Shown: piece by piece, positions 7,146 to 15,660 of the stretch
Layout of the letters: the number at the start of each line of letters is the position of its first letter
How positions within the stretch are numbered: position 1 is the stretch's first letter
Source: Gammaproteobacteria bacterium
GTDB taxonomy: Bacteria > Pseudomonadota > Gammaproteobacteria > Chromatiales > Chromatiaceae
Direction: 5' to 3'
Length of the DNA stretch: 51,970 nucleotides
Assembly: GCA_011389885.1 (NCBI GenBank)
Contig: JAABTK010000025.1
Span: forward strand, 1 to 51,970
Program-made: the position numbers and the translations under genes
Notes under the pieces: model-generated
Databases searched by the model: none
What the model was told of the DNA's origin: nothing
What the model saw: the letters and a program-made list of their open reading frames with translations, nothing else

Positions 7146-9116
7146 ATGACTTCCAAATCTGATTTTCAAAGGCAAAAGGGCTGGGGGATCATCGAGATCC
7201 TTATCACCCTGGTCGTGGTCGGCGTGGGTATGATCGCGCTGGCCGGCCTGCAAGGCAAGCTGTTATCGGGCGGCTCTTTGAGCAAGGCCCGGGCCGAGGC
7301 CATGGAGCTGGCGCGGCGGGAGCTTGAGGTGCTGCGGGGCTATATCATCCATGATGATAACAGCACGGAGGGCTATGTCTACGATTTGGCGGAACAGTCG
7401 ACCGCACTGGATTGCCCGGAGAGCGACCCGGATAACGCGACCAACGGCAGCGTCGTCGAGGGTACGAATGCCGAATTCGCCTGCACCTACACCATTGAGG
7501 ACGACCCGACGGACCCCGACCTGAAGCATGTGGCGGTCTCCGTGGAATGGGCCGGCGCGGATAACGACACCCAGCAGGTCGCCCTGGATACCTTTGTTTA
7601 TTATATCGATCCGATTGTGACCGCCACCGTAACCATCGGGGAGGACGATGACGAGGGCTCTGGCGGTAATCAGGGTCTCTTAGGGCCGGGGATGTCGGGA
7701 AAAGAGGATAGCAGTAACCTGTCGGAGGAATATGACGATGTCAATTCGGAAAACGATATGGGCACTCCGAATGACAAATCGGACGACATCTATACCCGAA
7801 AGACCGATAAAGGCTACGAGGTGCTGACGGTCGCTGAAGGCAGCGGCACGGAGGATGACCCCTACAAGTACGATCTTCAGCTCACGGTGTACGGTACGCT
7901 GCACCATGTGACCGGCACCATTTACAATCATGGCGGTAAGGAAAGGCCTTCGAAGAAGCTGGATATCGAGGGTTCGGAGCCGGCTTTTTGCGCCTTCCCC
8001 TTTAATGGGGATAACGCCAGTGCTTATGCCCGGGAGGAATATATCTGCTATTTCGGCGGCGATTGCACCAACAACGATGGCTCGGACAACACCACCGGTT
8101 GCCCCTCCAAGACTCTAAACGACAAGGAGCCGGAAAATGGGCAATATAATGGCGGTTGGTACGGCAAGCTCGGCTTGTTTTTCAAGGCGGGCGAGGCGAT
8201 GGACATCTGCCTGGGCGATACCGACGCTCAAGTTTCCCCGACGCCTGCCCGCTCCTATATCGGGCACCGCCTTGTCACCTATAGGGGTAACGGGGGATCC
8301 ATCTGCAATAACCAAACCGGAAAATTCTACTTTGTAGACGATAATGCCAGCACCAAAGAGCTGTGCAGTGATGGTATTCCTTATACCATCGAAAACTTTG
8401 AGGGCATTAACGCCTCTTACAAGTGCCATCATTTTGCGTTGGCGAAGCTTACGGGTCAGGATACCTGTGCCGATGTGGAATCGGACCTGAAGAACGCCTT
8501 CGGGGATAATGCTACGCTTTCCAATTCCACCATCGGTCGTGTTTTTGTCGATAATGCGACCAATGTGGCGTGGGGTGATAACGCCAGCAAGGCCCATTAC
8601 ACCTGCGGGACGGCGCAAGGCTTTAGAACCGTGCTGGGCGAGCCGACCTTTACGGTGAGCTTTGTGGTCACTATGCCGAACGCAAATTACGACACAGGTA
8701 CGATCACCCCCAGCGATGGGCAATGGGATTGCGGATTAGGTGAGGCGATAGCGCAAAACAATGGTGATATTGAGGCGGTGGGTAGTTGTATGTTCTACGG
8801 GACATCGCCATGGACAGGAACCTTCGAGGTGGCGGCGGAAGAGTCGGAGGATGCCTATTGTGCCGTGACGTCCCCTTCGGATGATTACTCGAGCGACACC
8901 TCCTTGGCTCTGAGCTGCGTGGCGGGTGGTACGCTCACTGGCGTTTGTGCTTGCGATTACAAAAATGGCAGCCACGGTATAAAGGCCAACAGCAGTACAG
9001 ATGCATGCGTTAACCAAGATACATGCAGTGCCACGGTATGCGCAGACAATACCCCGAGCGATTTCGATTCGACGAAGAATCAGACGTGGGACCTGGATTG
9101 CGACTATACCGAGTAA
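7146..9116 (+). CDS. PilV-like minor pilin with long, sequon-dense C-terminal region
   Basis: A 656-residue protein with prepilin N-terminus QKG before WGIIEILITLVVVGVGMIALAGLQ (Glu at +5), then RAEAMELARRELEVLRGY as in PilV. Canonical PilV is about 170-200 residues. Here roughly 450 residues of Asp/Asn/Cys-rich sequence of unknown fold follow, perhaps doing the tip-adhesin work of the missing PilY1. AGGAGA (7133-7138) precedes the ATG. Seventeen N-X-S/T sequons occur, nine as D-N-X-S/T, with a dense stretch GDNAT, SNST, VDNAT, GDNAS inside about 40 residues. The motifs are encoded with different synonymous codons, which suggests selection on the protein rather than DNA repeat expansion. It is the best candidate substrate of the nearby oligosaccharyltransferase. 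Confidence 0.75.
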   Translation: MTSKSDFQRQKGWGIIEILITLVVVGVGMIALAGLQGKLLSGGSLSKARAEAMELARRELEVLRGYIIHDDNSTEGYVYDLAEQSTALDCPESDPDNATNGSVVEGTNAEFACTYTIEDDPTDPDLKHVAVSVEWAGADNDTQQVALDTFVYYIDPIVTATVTIGEDDDEGSGGNQGLLGPGMSGKEDSSNLSEEYDDVNSENDMGTPNDKSDDIYTRKTDKGYEVLTVAEGSGTEDDPYKYDLQLTVYGTLHHVTGTIYNHGGKERPSKKLDIEGSEPAFCAFPFNGDNASAYAREEYICYFGGDCTNNDGSDNTTGCPSKTLNDKEPENGQYNGGWYGKLGLFFKAGEAMDICLGDTDAQVSPTPARSYIGHRLVTYRGNGGSICNNQTGKFYFVDDNASTKELCSDGIPYTIENFEGINASYKCHHFALAKLTGQDTCADVESDLKNAFGDNATLSNSTIGRVFVDNATNVAWGDNASKAHYTCGTAQGFRTVLGEPTFTVSFVVTMPNANYDTGTITPSDGQWDCGLGEAIAQNNGDIEAVGSCMFYGTSPWTGTFEVAAEESEDAYCAVTSPSDDYSSDTSLALSCVAGGTLTGVCACDYKNGSHGIKANSSTDACVNQDTCSATVCADNTPSDFDSTKNQTWDLDCDYTE

Positions 9117-9130
9117 TATCAGAGAGGCTA

Positions 9131-9216
9131 GTGCCGATCAGGGGCGCCGGTGATGGGCACGGCGCTGATAGATCGCGACCAAGACGAATGACCGGGGGAG
9201 CGCCTTTGCCCATCTA
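9131..9216 (+). repeat. Half copy of a MITE-like palindromic element
   Basis: Starts with GTGCCGATCAGG and ends GGGGGAGCGCCTTTGCCCAT, matching the right half of the complete element at 26757-26905, including its terminal arm GGGAGCGCCTTTGCCCATC. The left arm is missing. It starts 14 bases after the PilV-like stop codon. Confidence 0.7.
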
Positions 9217-9256
9217 GGCGCTTGTCCCGGGCGTTGGCGCCGGGTCAGAGGGCGTT

Positions 9257-9280
9257 ATCGCGGATGCAATCCGCTCCCAC
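9257..9280 (-). repeat. REP-type 24-base palindrome, copy 1
   Basis: Minus-strand form begins GTGGGAGCGGAT, loop TGC, and ends ATCCGCGAT. It is the same length and head/tail as six other copies in the window (9372, 9409, 9746, 9790, 41035, 41110). Confidence 0.75.
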
Positions 9281-9361
9281 GGGTGTTTTGCCTCGCCGCG
9301 CGCCCGAGCGTGGCAAGGGGGCCTGGCGTGTCAAACGCGAGTTTGCCGGGCCTCGCCCATA

Positions 9362-9435
9362 CCGGACTCGGGTGGGAGCGATTTTTAATCGCGATTAGCC
9401 GGACTCGGGTGGGCGCGTTTTTTAAACGCGATTAG
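9362..9435 (+). repeat. Two tandem 37-base units, each with a REP-type hairpin
   Basis: Both units start CCGGACTCGGGTGGG and end CGCGATTAG. The hairpin stems differ but stay paired: GCGATT/AATCGC at 9372-9395 and GCGTTT/AAACGC at 9409-9432, both with loop TTT. The compensatory change supports selection for the structure. Confidence 0.75.
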
Positions 9436-9437
9436 GG

Positions 9438-9544
9438 CGTAGGGTGCGTTAGCCCCGCCTAGAAGCCGCCGCGGGGGCCGAAACGGCCTCCACGGTCGGG
9501 GCTATGGCTACGCCGGTCGGGTCCGGCGGGGCGTAACGCACCAT
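9438..9544. repeat. Palindromic repeat bounded by GGTGCGTTA / TAACGCACC
   Basis: GGTGCGTTA (9443-9451) and TAACGCACC (9534-9542) are inverted arms. The pairing extends inward through GCCCCGCC and GGCGGGGC with one bulged base. A shorter relative lies at 24575-24648. No coding capacity is seen, so it is probably a small non-autonomous element. Confidence 0.6.
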
Positions 9545-9551
9545 TTTCTCG

Positions 9552-9572
9552 TTCCCATGCGCCGCATGGGAA
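9552..9572. repeat. Short hairpin repeat CCCATGCG-CATGGG
   Basis: TTCCCATG and CATGGGAA flank the core CGCCG. A related hairpin at 24532-24552 has CCCACGCG paired with CGCGTGG, again a paired substitution. Both copies sit beside a GGTGCGTTA element. Confidence 0.5.
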
Positions 9573-9640
9573 TGCCGGCTCGACCGCGTCGCGGTCCGGC
9601 TCAAGGGGTGACGCATCCAAAACCGGGTCGTCGGGTAGCC

Positions 9641-9730
9641 TAACGCCCATCAAGAGGCGCCGGTGATGGGCACGGCGCTGATAGATCGCGATCAAGACGC
9701 ATGACCGGGGAGCGCCTTTGCCCATCCCAC
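9641..9730 (+). repeat. Second half copy of the MITE-like palindromic element
   Basis: Close match to 9131-9216, running from CGCCCATCAAGAGGCGCCGG to GGGGAGCGCCTTTGCCCATC. Together with the copy at 9131 it brackets about 420 bases of repeats. Confidence 0.7.
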
Positions 9731-9745
9731 GCGCTTGGCGGGGTC

Positions 9746-9813
9746 ATCGCGGATGCAATCCGCTCCCACGGGCGGGGTGTTTGCGGGTTATCGCGGATGC
9801 AATCCGCTCCCAC
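9746..9813 (-). repeat. REP-type 24-base palindromes, copies 4 and 5
   Basis: Two identical units at 9746-9769 and 9790-9813, each ATCGCGGATGCAATCCGC followed by TCCCAC, in the same orientation and 20 bases apart. They directly precede the GT-C gene at 9954. In all, 9117-9953 holds no supportable gene, only repeats. Confidence 0.75.
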
Positions 9814-9953
9814 GGTGGGGCGTTCGCGGGTACAATCGGGCTTTCGGCTGCGCCTTTGGTTGCGGGCGGTCGCCCGCGGGCGCTGCGCGCAGCAGACGCG
9901 CCGGGCGGTTGGCCTGGGCGGCGCAGTGGATTGATTTTCGGTGGGATCCCCCC

Positions 9954-12900
9954 ATGCATCCTATGCTTCGCACCCTCTGGGGGTGCTTTTTGTTGCTCTT
10001 CGCCTTCAACGCCGTGCAAGCCGCGGAGCAGCGGTTTCGGCTCGATGCGACGCTGACCGCGATGGAAGGCGCCTTGAGCGGGGTGTTGACGCTGCACCTG
10101 GAGGCGGGCGAGGCGGTCTTTCAGCCCCAGTTGCGGGTCCGCTCCGGCGCGGCCAGCGCGACCTATCCCCTCGGCCCCATGCTGGACCCGGGCGAATCCC
10201 ATGAGCTGCGCTTTGACCTGGCCGCGGAACACCCCTGGCCAGGGCGCTATCACCTGTTGGCCGAGGTGTTGTTTCGGGACAAGAGCGGGGCCTGGCTGAA
10301 CGCGCCCTTTGCGCTGGGCTATGGGTTTGGGGACCAGCCGTCGGCGGCCCCGGTTTCGGCGCCGCGGCTTGCAATCGATGACGGGCGGCTGAGCTGGGGC
10401 GCTGCGGGGGCCGATCTGGCGGGGGCGGGGCTGGTCACGACCGCGGGGCCGTTTTGGCGCCTGCCCAAGGTGTTGCACGCCGCGGCCGAGCGGATTCCGC
10501 TGCGGGCCGCCGGGCCATCTCGGGGCCGGCCCCTGCCGGGCCGGGAATACGCGCAGTTGGCCGAGCTTGGTTGGGTGGCCGATGGCGTGCGCCACAGCCG
10601 GGTGATCCGCTGGGCCGTTACGGGGCGGGCGCTGGCGGGGCCGGAGGCCTCTTCGGGCATCCCGTTTTGGGCCGGGCTTTGGGCGGCGCTGCTCGGCGGC
10701 GGGCTCTTGGGCCTGGCCCTGCGGCGGGGGCCGCGGCGGCTGGCGGCGGCGCTGTACGCGGTGCTGCGGCGCGAGCGGCTGTGGGGCTGGGCGGGGGCCT
10801 GCGGGTTGGCGGTGTTGGTGGCGGTGCAGCTGCGCATCGGGCTGTGGTTTGAAGACACCCTGACCACCGGCGGCGACACCGGCTCGCACCTGTTCTACGC
10901 CTTCGTATTTCAGGAATGGCTGGCCCAGGGCAAGCTCTCCGGCTGGTTGCCGGAGGTCTTTATGGGCTTTCCGGCCTTTCGCTATTACTTCCCGCTGCCG
11001 TTTCTGATGATCGCCGCCTTGGGCGCGGTGACCGGGACCGCCATCGCCTTCAAATGGATCACCCTGGCGCCCGCGGTGCTGTTGCCCCTGGCCACCTATT
11101 GGTTGGGCGGGCGCCTGCATTGGCCGGTCCCGGCCCGGTTGCTCGGGGTCCTGGGCGCCACGGCCTTCCTGTTCACCACCGCCACCTCGATTTGGGGCGG
11201 CAATCTGCTGGCGGTGCTGGCGGGCGAGTTCGCCTATGCCTGGGGGCTGTTGTTCACGGTCCTGTTCTGGGGGGCGCTGGCCTGGGCCCTGGAGCAGGGG
11301 GGCCGGCGCTGGATTCTGGCGGCGCTGCTGGAGGTGGCGGTGGCCCTGTGCCATGGCTACGGCCTGCTGGCCGCGGGCTTCGGGGCGCTGCTGTTTCCGC
11401 TGTTCGCGCGCGACCCCAGGCGCGCCCTGTATCGGGTGCTGGCGGTGCATACGTTGGCCTTTCTGTTGCTGGGCGGTTTCTTGTTTCCGCTGGCCGAGAA
11501 CCTGCCCTGGACCATCCCCAATGACACCGTGATGCGCATCGCCGACCCGCAGGTGCTGTGGCCGCGCACCCTCTGGCCCTTGGCCGCGGGCCTGCTGGTG
11601 TTGCCGCTGTTGCTGTGGCGGGCGCCCGAGAGCCGCCCGCGGTTGTTGCCGTTGTTCGCCATCGCGGCCCTGGCGGCGCTGTTGTTCGTACTCGCCCCGC
11701 GCCTGCACCTGGCCGAGATCCGCTTCTATCCGTTCGTGGAGTGGGCCTTGGCCGTGGGCCTGGCCGCGGCCGTCGGTTGGGCCCTGTGGCGTTGGTTTCC
11801 CAAGCCCATGCTGTGGGCCTTGGCGGCGGTGATTGCGCTGCCCTTCGCCTGGCAGGCGGAGATGCAGCAGGTGCGCGACTGGTCGCGGTGGAACCTGGAG
11901 GGCTACGAGGCCAAACCCCATTGGGCGGCGTTTCAGCGCATCGTCGCCGAGCTGGAGGGGCCGTTGCAGGCCCCGCGGGTGGCCTTCGAGCACGACCCGG
12001 CCAACAACGACCTGGGCTCCACCCGCAATCTGGAGGCCCTGCCGCTGTTCGGGACCCGGCCGGTGTTGGAGGGGCTGTATATGGAGTCCGCCATTAGCGG
12101 CCCCTTCATCTACCAGCTCCAGGCGGAGATTTCGCACTCGCCGTCGTCGCCGCTGTCGCGCTTTCCTTCGGTGCGCGGCTCGGTGGACGAGGCGGTGGGC
12201 CACATGCGGGAGCTGTACGCCGACACCCTGTTGTTGCGCTCCGCGGCGAAAAAGGCCCTGTTCCGCCGCGATCCGCGTTTCGAGGTGTTGCTGGAGGCCC
12301 CGCCGTTCCTGCTGTTGCGTCTGCGCGAGCCGGTGGCGATGATCGAGGCGTTGCAGCAACCCCTGGTGGCCCAAGGGCGGGAGGGTTGGTTGCAACAGGC
12401 CTTTCGGCGCTTTCGGTTGGACTTTCCGTATGCCGAGCGGCAGGTCTATTTGCCCCCGAATCAGGCCTTGCCCGTGGTTTCCCCGTTGCAGCCCGGCGCC
12501 GAGCCCGCGCCGAGGGTGTTGGAGATGGGGCGCGAGCGCCTGGTGTTTGAGACCCATGCCCCGGGGCGACCGCACTTGATCCGCATGTCCTACCACCCGG
12601 CCTGGCACAGCCTGGGCGGCGAGGCGGTGCTCCTGGCCGAGCCCTGTTTCATGCTGATCGTACCCGAGGGCGAGCGGGTGGAGCTGGTGTACGGCGAGAC
12701 CCCGGGCGAGCGCCTGGGGGCCTGGGTCAGCGGCCTGGGGTTGCTGGCGTTGGCGGCGGCCGGCTTGATGCGCCGCCGCGCACCCCGGGGGCAGGCCCTG
12801 GACCGCACGCCGCTGCTGCCCTTTGCGGCGGTGATCGTGCTGATCGCCGGGGTCGGCCTGTGGGGGCACTTCACCAACCCCGAGGTGCGCTACTTCGCCG

Positions 12901-13247
12901 GCCACGAGCACCTTTCGGCCCAGGAATGGAGCGAGGCCGCGCAGCGTTTTGAATACGCCTACCGCCAGCGCCCCGTGCCGGCCCGCAAGGCCGAGGCCCT
13001 GTTCTGGGCCGCCCGCGCCTGGCAATTCGACGGCGCCATGGAAAAGGCCCGAACCCGGTACGCCCGGCTGGCGGCGGATCACCCGGAAAACTACTGGGCC
13101 CCGGAAGCCCTGTTCCGCCTGGCGGAGATCGCCGATGCCGAGGGGGCGGCGGCAAAACGGGACCAGTTCATCGAGCGCTTGCAGCACGGGTATGCGAGCA
13201 ACCGCTGGGCCGAGCAGGCTCGGGTGCGGTGGGGGGCGGGGCGTTAA
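9954..13247 (+). CDS. Large GT-C-like membrane protein with C-terminal TPR-like repeats
   Basis: A protein of 1097 residues. ATG at 9954 gives a signal-like N-terminus, MHPMLRTLWGCFLLLFAFNA. A periplasmic beta-rich domain of about 190 residues follows, then about a dozen membrane helices (roughly residues 225-640). The first large external loop holds TGGDTGSHLFYAFVFQEWLAQ...FMGFPAFRYYFPLPF, a GT-C-like acidic loop also seen in membrane proteins annotated as 6-pyruvoyl-tetrahydropterin synthase-related. A soluble region and a last helix near 965 precede two TPR-like helical pairs (FEYAYRQRPVPARKAEALFWAARAW, ARTRYARLAADHPENYWAPEAL). The role is probably glycan transfer or polymerisation in the periplasm, but the substrate is unknown. 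It is clearly richer in GC than the pilin operon before it. Confidence 0.65.
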   Translation: MHPMLRTLWGCFLLLFAFNAVQAAEQRFRLDATLTAMEGALSGVLTLHLEAGEAVFQPQLRVRSGAASATYPLGPMLDPGESHELRFDLAAEHPWPGRYHLLAEVLFRDKSGAWLNAPFALGYGFGDQPSAAPVSAPRLAIDDGRLSWGAAGADLAGAGLVTTAGPFWRLPKVLHAAAERIPLRAAGPSRGRPLPGREYAQLAELGWVADGVRHSRVIRWAVTGRALAGPEASSGIPFWAGLWAALLGGGLLGLALRRGPRRLAAALYAVLRRERLWGWAGACGLAVLVAVQLRIGLWFEDTLTTGGDTGSHLFYAFVFQEWLAQGKLSGWLPEVFMGFPAFRYYFPLPFLMIAALGAVTGTAIAFKWITLAPAVLLPLATYWLGGRLHWPVPARLLGVLGATAFLFTTATSIWGGNLLAVLAGEFAYAWGLLFTVLFWGALAWALEQGGRRWILAALLEVAVALCHGYGLLAAGFGALLFPLFARDPRRALYRVLAVHTLAFLLLGGFLFPLAENLPWTIPNDTVMRIADPQVLWPRTLWPLAAGLLVLPLLLWRAPESRPRLLPLFAIAALAALLFVLAPRLHLAEIRFYPFVEWALAVGLAAAVGWALWRWFPKPMLWALAAVIALPFAWQAEMQQVRDWSRWNLEGYEAKPHWAAFQRIVAELEGPLQAPRVAFEHDPANNDLGSTRNLEALPLFGTRPVLEGLYMESAISGPFIYQLQAEISHSPSSPLSRFPSVRGSVDEAVGHMRELYADTLLLRSAAKKALFRRDPRFEVLLEAPPFLLLRLREPVAMIEALQQPLVAQGREGWLQQAFRRFRLDFPYAERQVYLPPNQALPVVSPLQPGAEPAPRVLEMGRERLVFETHAPGRPHLIRMSYHPAWHSLGGEAVLLAEPCFMLIVPEGERVELVYGETPGERLGAWVSGLGLLALAAAGLMRRRAPRGQALDRTPLLPFAAVIVLIAGVGLWGHFTNPEVRYFAGHEHLSAQEWSEAAQRFEYAYRQRPVPARKAEALFWAARAWQFDGAMEKARTRYARLAADHPENYWAPEALFRLAEIADAEGAAAKRDQFIERLQHGYASNRWAEQARVRWGAGR

Positions 13248-13367
13248 CTCGGCCTGGCGCCGCGCCTGGGCGCCAATACCGCAAACAACGGCGCCTAGGA
13301 ACGCAGGAGGCGCAGAGGACCGCAGGGCGTGCGGGGTAGGTTTTTGCTTTCGGAATGGAGAGGCTTT

Positions 13368-15536
13368 ATGTTGGTTGCTTGGGAGGTTGTCGGCTGGGTT
13401 TTGGTTTTTTTGTATGCGGTTGCTAACTACCGTTTATCCATGACTACGGTTGCAGGCCGGGATGGCGCAACTGGTCGTTTTATTTGCGGCGAGCGGTGGG
13501 CCTTGTGGTTAGTGATTGGTGTCGGGGTTTTTCTACGGGTTGCCCTAGTCGCTGAATTTCAGGACGGCAGGCTGACATCAGATGAAAATTTGATGGCTAT
13601 CGTCTATACCTCTGGAATTGTGCATGGCGACCCGGTTCGCTTTGGGGCCGAGAAGGTTGTGTCCTCGCTGATTTTGGATGGGTGGATGCAGCTTTTTGGT
13701 CCGTCGCCGCTGGCGATTCGGGCGCTTTCAACGTCTATCTCATTGCTTGGTTTGGCCCTTTGGTGTATAGCGCTCCGCCGGCTGGCGGGTTGGCGTGTCG
13801 CCATGTGGGGCACAGGCCTGCTGTCCATCTCCGTGTTTGGCATCTATTTCGGTCGCCTGGGGATGGAGATGTATTGGGTGCTTTTTTTGGGGGCTTTGTT
13901 GCTATGGCTGTATGCCCTTTGGCTGGAGAAAAAAGCGCCGGGTACGGCGTTTGTTGGCGGTTTGGTTGCAGGATTGGGCTTTTTTACCTATCCAGGCTTC
14001 ATTCTGGGCGTTTTAGCCCTATTGGCGGGGCTGTCAATTGCTTGGCTTTGGTCGTTGGCCATAACCCGTCGCGCTGGCGGGCGCGGCAACGGGGTAGGCC
14101 ATACAGCTGTGTTTCATGCCGGGCTTGCATTCGTTGGGTTGTCGATTCCGTTGGCGCTTGGGGTTTGGTCGCATGTACAGATTTTCGCCTCGCCCGATGA
14201 GCCGATCTTTGCCGGCGGCGGTCATCTCGATTTGTCCCTGGGCGCGATTCTGTCGGCATTGGCGCAGCAGCTAAAAGATCTGTTTATAGAAGGTTCGTCC
14301 TGGTATTTGGTTTTTCCTTCCATGCCTTTTGTTGAGCTTGTGCTGTGGCCGTTTTTTGTGGTTGGGCTGTGGCGTTCATGGGGCGATAGCGAAAGCTGGA
14401 AGGTTCGCGGCGTGGCATTGTCAATTCCATTAGTTCTCTTTTTGAGTGCTTTCACAGGGCCTTATCCGGGGGTTCGGCGCTCTATCTATCTGCTATTGCC
14501 TTTTTACTTTTTTGCGGCTATGGGGATAGTTTGGTTTCTGTCCGCAGCGAATGCCTCAGCTATTCGTGAGGGGCTGTATGGGACTGCAAAGCGGGGCGTT
14601 TTTGCGCTGGTTTTCGTCTTGTTCGGGGTGGCGCATATAGTTTATTATCAACTCGACTTCGGCCGGGCGGCGGTTTCTTGGAATTTTGGCGCGGGATTCG
14701 GGACCAATAAAATCCCCATGGACAGCCTGTTAGGCTGGCTCGAAGATAAGGATGTCATTTTGTCCGAGCACGAGTTTGGCGTGTATTTTGACCACTGGAT
14801 ATATATGCATTACCCAAAATTGGCGCGTCGCTATGGATTAATTTCACCGGGGGCGCGGGACGTGCATTTTATAGAGGATGCACAGAGCCCTGTGATTCGC
14901 ACGTTGCGTTATCGTGACGATTGGCGGTATTTGAGTTGGAGCGGCGACGGGTTGGAGACATTGAGTCGGCATGTGGGGTTTTGCGTAAATGCCCAGCCCG
15001 TGGGCGACGCTACGGCCGGTGATGCGCGTGACCTGCTGTTTGTGGCCTATCGAAATCCCGTTGCTAATAATCGCGGCCCGAGAGGGGCAGGGCCGGTGGG
15101 GTGCTTTGAGCGCGGAGATTCGATCATTCCGGATGCGCGGTTTGATATGGGATACAGGCGTGCCGATGAGCGGCTTCGGCATCGTTTGGTTTGCGCCGGC
15201 GGGCACTGCGATAAAACCCGGCCGGATTTTTTATATACGCGAGGCGGCGCTGTTTCTTTTGTGCTGGGGGTGCAAGAGGGGGTGTGTGAGTCGGGTTGTG
15301 TATTGGAATTCCAGTTAAGAAACCCCGCGCCGGGGCGGAAAAGCGTAGTTCGTGGTGGCGGAAAGCGGGTAGGCGTGATCGATTTGAGTTCGATCAATGC
15401 GAAGAACCGGGTCCGATTTCCGATTGCGGCGTCGAGCGTGGATAATGACGGGCGCTTGGAGGTGGAGATTATAGAAGCGGAAGGCGGTCGGCTAGGCTGG
15501 GATGTGGATTATGCGCGAATCGTGGCTTCGGACTAA
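13368..15536 (+). CDS. GT-C (PMT/ArnT-like) membrane glycosyltransferase, putative
   Basis: A 722-residue protein beginning MLVAWEVVGWVLVFLYAVAN. The ATG at 13368 is chosen because GGAGAGG (13357-13363) lies four bases upstream; 13329 also opens the frame. About 11-12 membrane helices fill the first 450 residues. External loop 1 carries FQDGRLTSDENLMAIVYTSG, with the acidic pair expected of GT-C enzymes, and a later loop has GRLGMEMYWVL. The last 230 residues form a soluble, probably periplasmic, beta-rich domain with several cysteines. Base composition is lower in GC than the preceding gene. A role in glycolipid or pilin glycan synthesis is an inference from family and context only. Confidence 0.6.
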   Translation: MLVAWEVVGWVLVFLYAVANYRLSMTTVAGRDGATGRFICGERWALWLVIGVGVFLRVALVAEFQDGRLTSDENLMAIVYTSGIVHGDPVRFGAEKVVSSLILDGWMQLFGPSPLAIRALSTSISLLGLALWCIALRRLAGWRVAMWGTGLLSISVFGIYFGRLGMEMYWVLFLGALLLWLYALWLEKKAPGTAFVGGLVAGLGFFTYPGFILGVLALLAGLSIAWLWSLAITRRAGGRGNGVGHTAVFHAGLAFVGLSIPLALGVWSHVQIFASPDEPIFAGGGHLDLSLGAILSALAQQLKDLFIEGSSWYLVFPSMPFVELVLWPFFVVGLWRSWGDSESWKVRGVALSIPLVLFLSAFTGPYPGVRRSIYLLLPFYFFAAMGIVWFLSAANASAIREGLYGTAKRGVFALVFVLFGVAHIVYYQLDFGRAAVSWNFGAGFGTNKIPMDSLLGWLEDKDVILSEHEFGVYFDHWIYMHYPKLARRYGLISPGARDVHFIEDAQSPVIRTLRYRDDWRYLSWSGDGLETLSRHVGFCVNAQPVGDATAGDARDLLFVAYRNPVANNRGPRGAGPVGCFERGDSIIPDARFDMGYRRADERLRHRLVCAGGHCDKTRPDFLYTRGGAVSFVLGVQEGVCESGCVLEFQLRNPAPGRKSVVRGGGKRVGVIDLSSINAKNRVRFPIAASSVDNDGRLEVEIIEAEGGRLGWDVDYARIVASD

Positions 15537-15660
15537 CCCGCAATGTTTTAATCCCTTGGCGCCCTTGGCGTTCCGTCTTTGCGTCCTTTGCGTTATACGG
15601 CCCCAAGCCCGGCCGGAAACTGTATTCTTGGCGGTCTTGGGGTTGTGAAAACCTACCGCT
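15537..15660 (-). repeat. Dispersed CGCAAAG-type gene-tail repeat
   Basis: Contains GGCGCCCTTGGCGTTCCGTC followed by TTTGCGTCCTTTGCGTTAT. It belongs to the interspersed family found at many gene ends in this window (for example 13250-13330, 22690-22735, 23102-23145, 25690-25795, 26060-26115, 27310-27400, 37735-37822). Confidence 0.5.

Noticed and set aside
9744-13187. 1147-codon open frame on the minus strand
   Set aside because: It mirrors the GC-rich GT-C gene on the plus strand; the translation is low-complexity, rich in Gln, Arg, Gly and His, with no domain.
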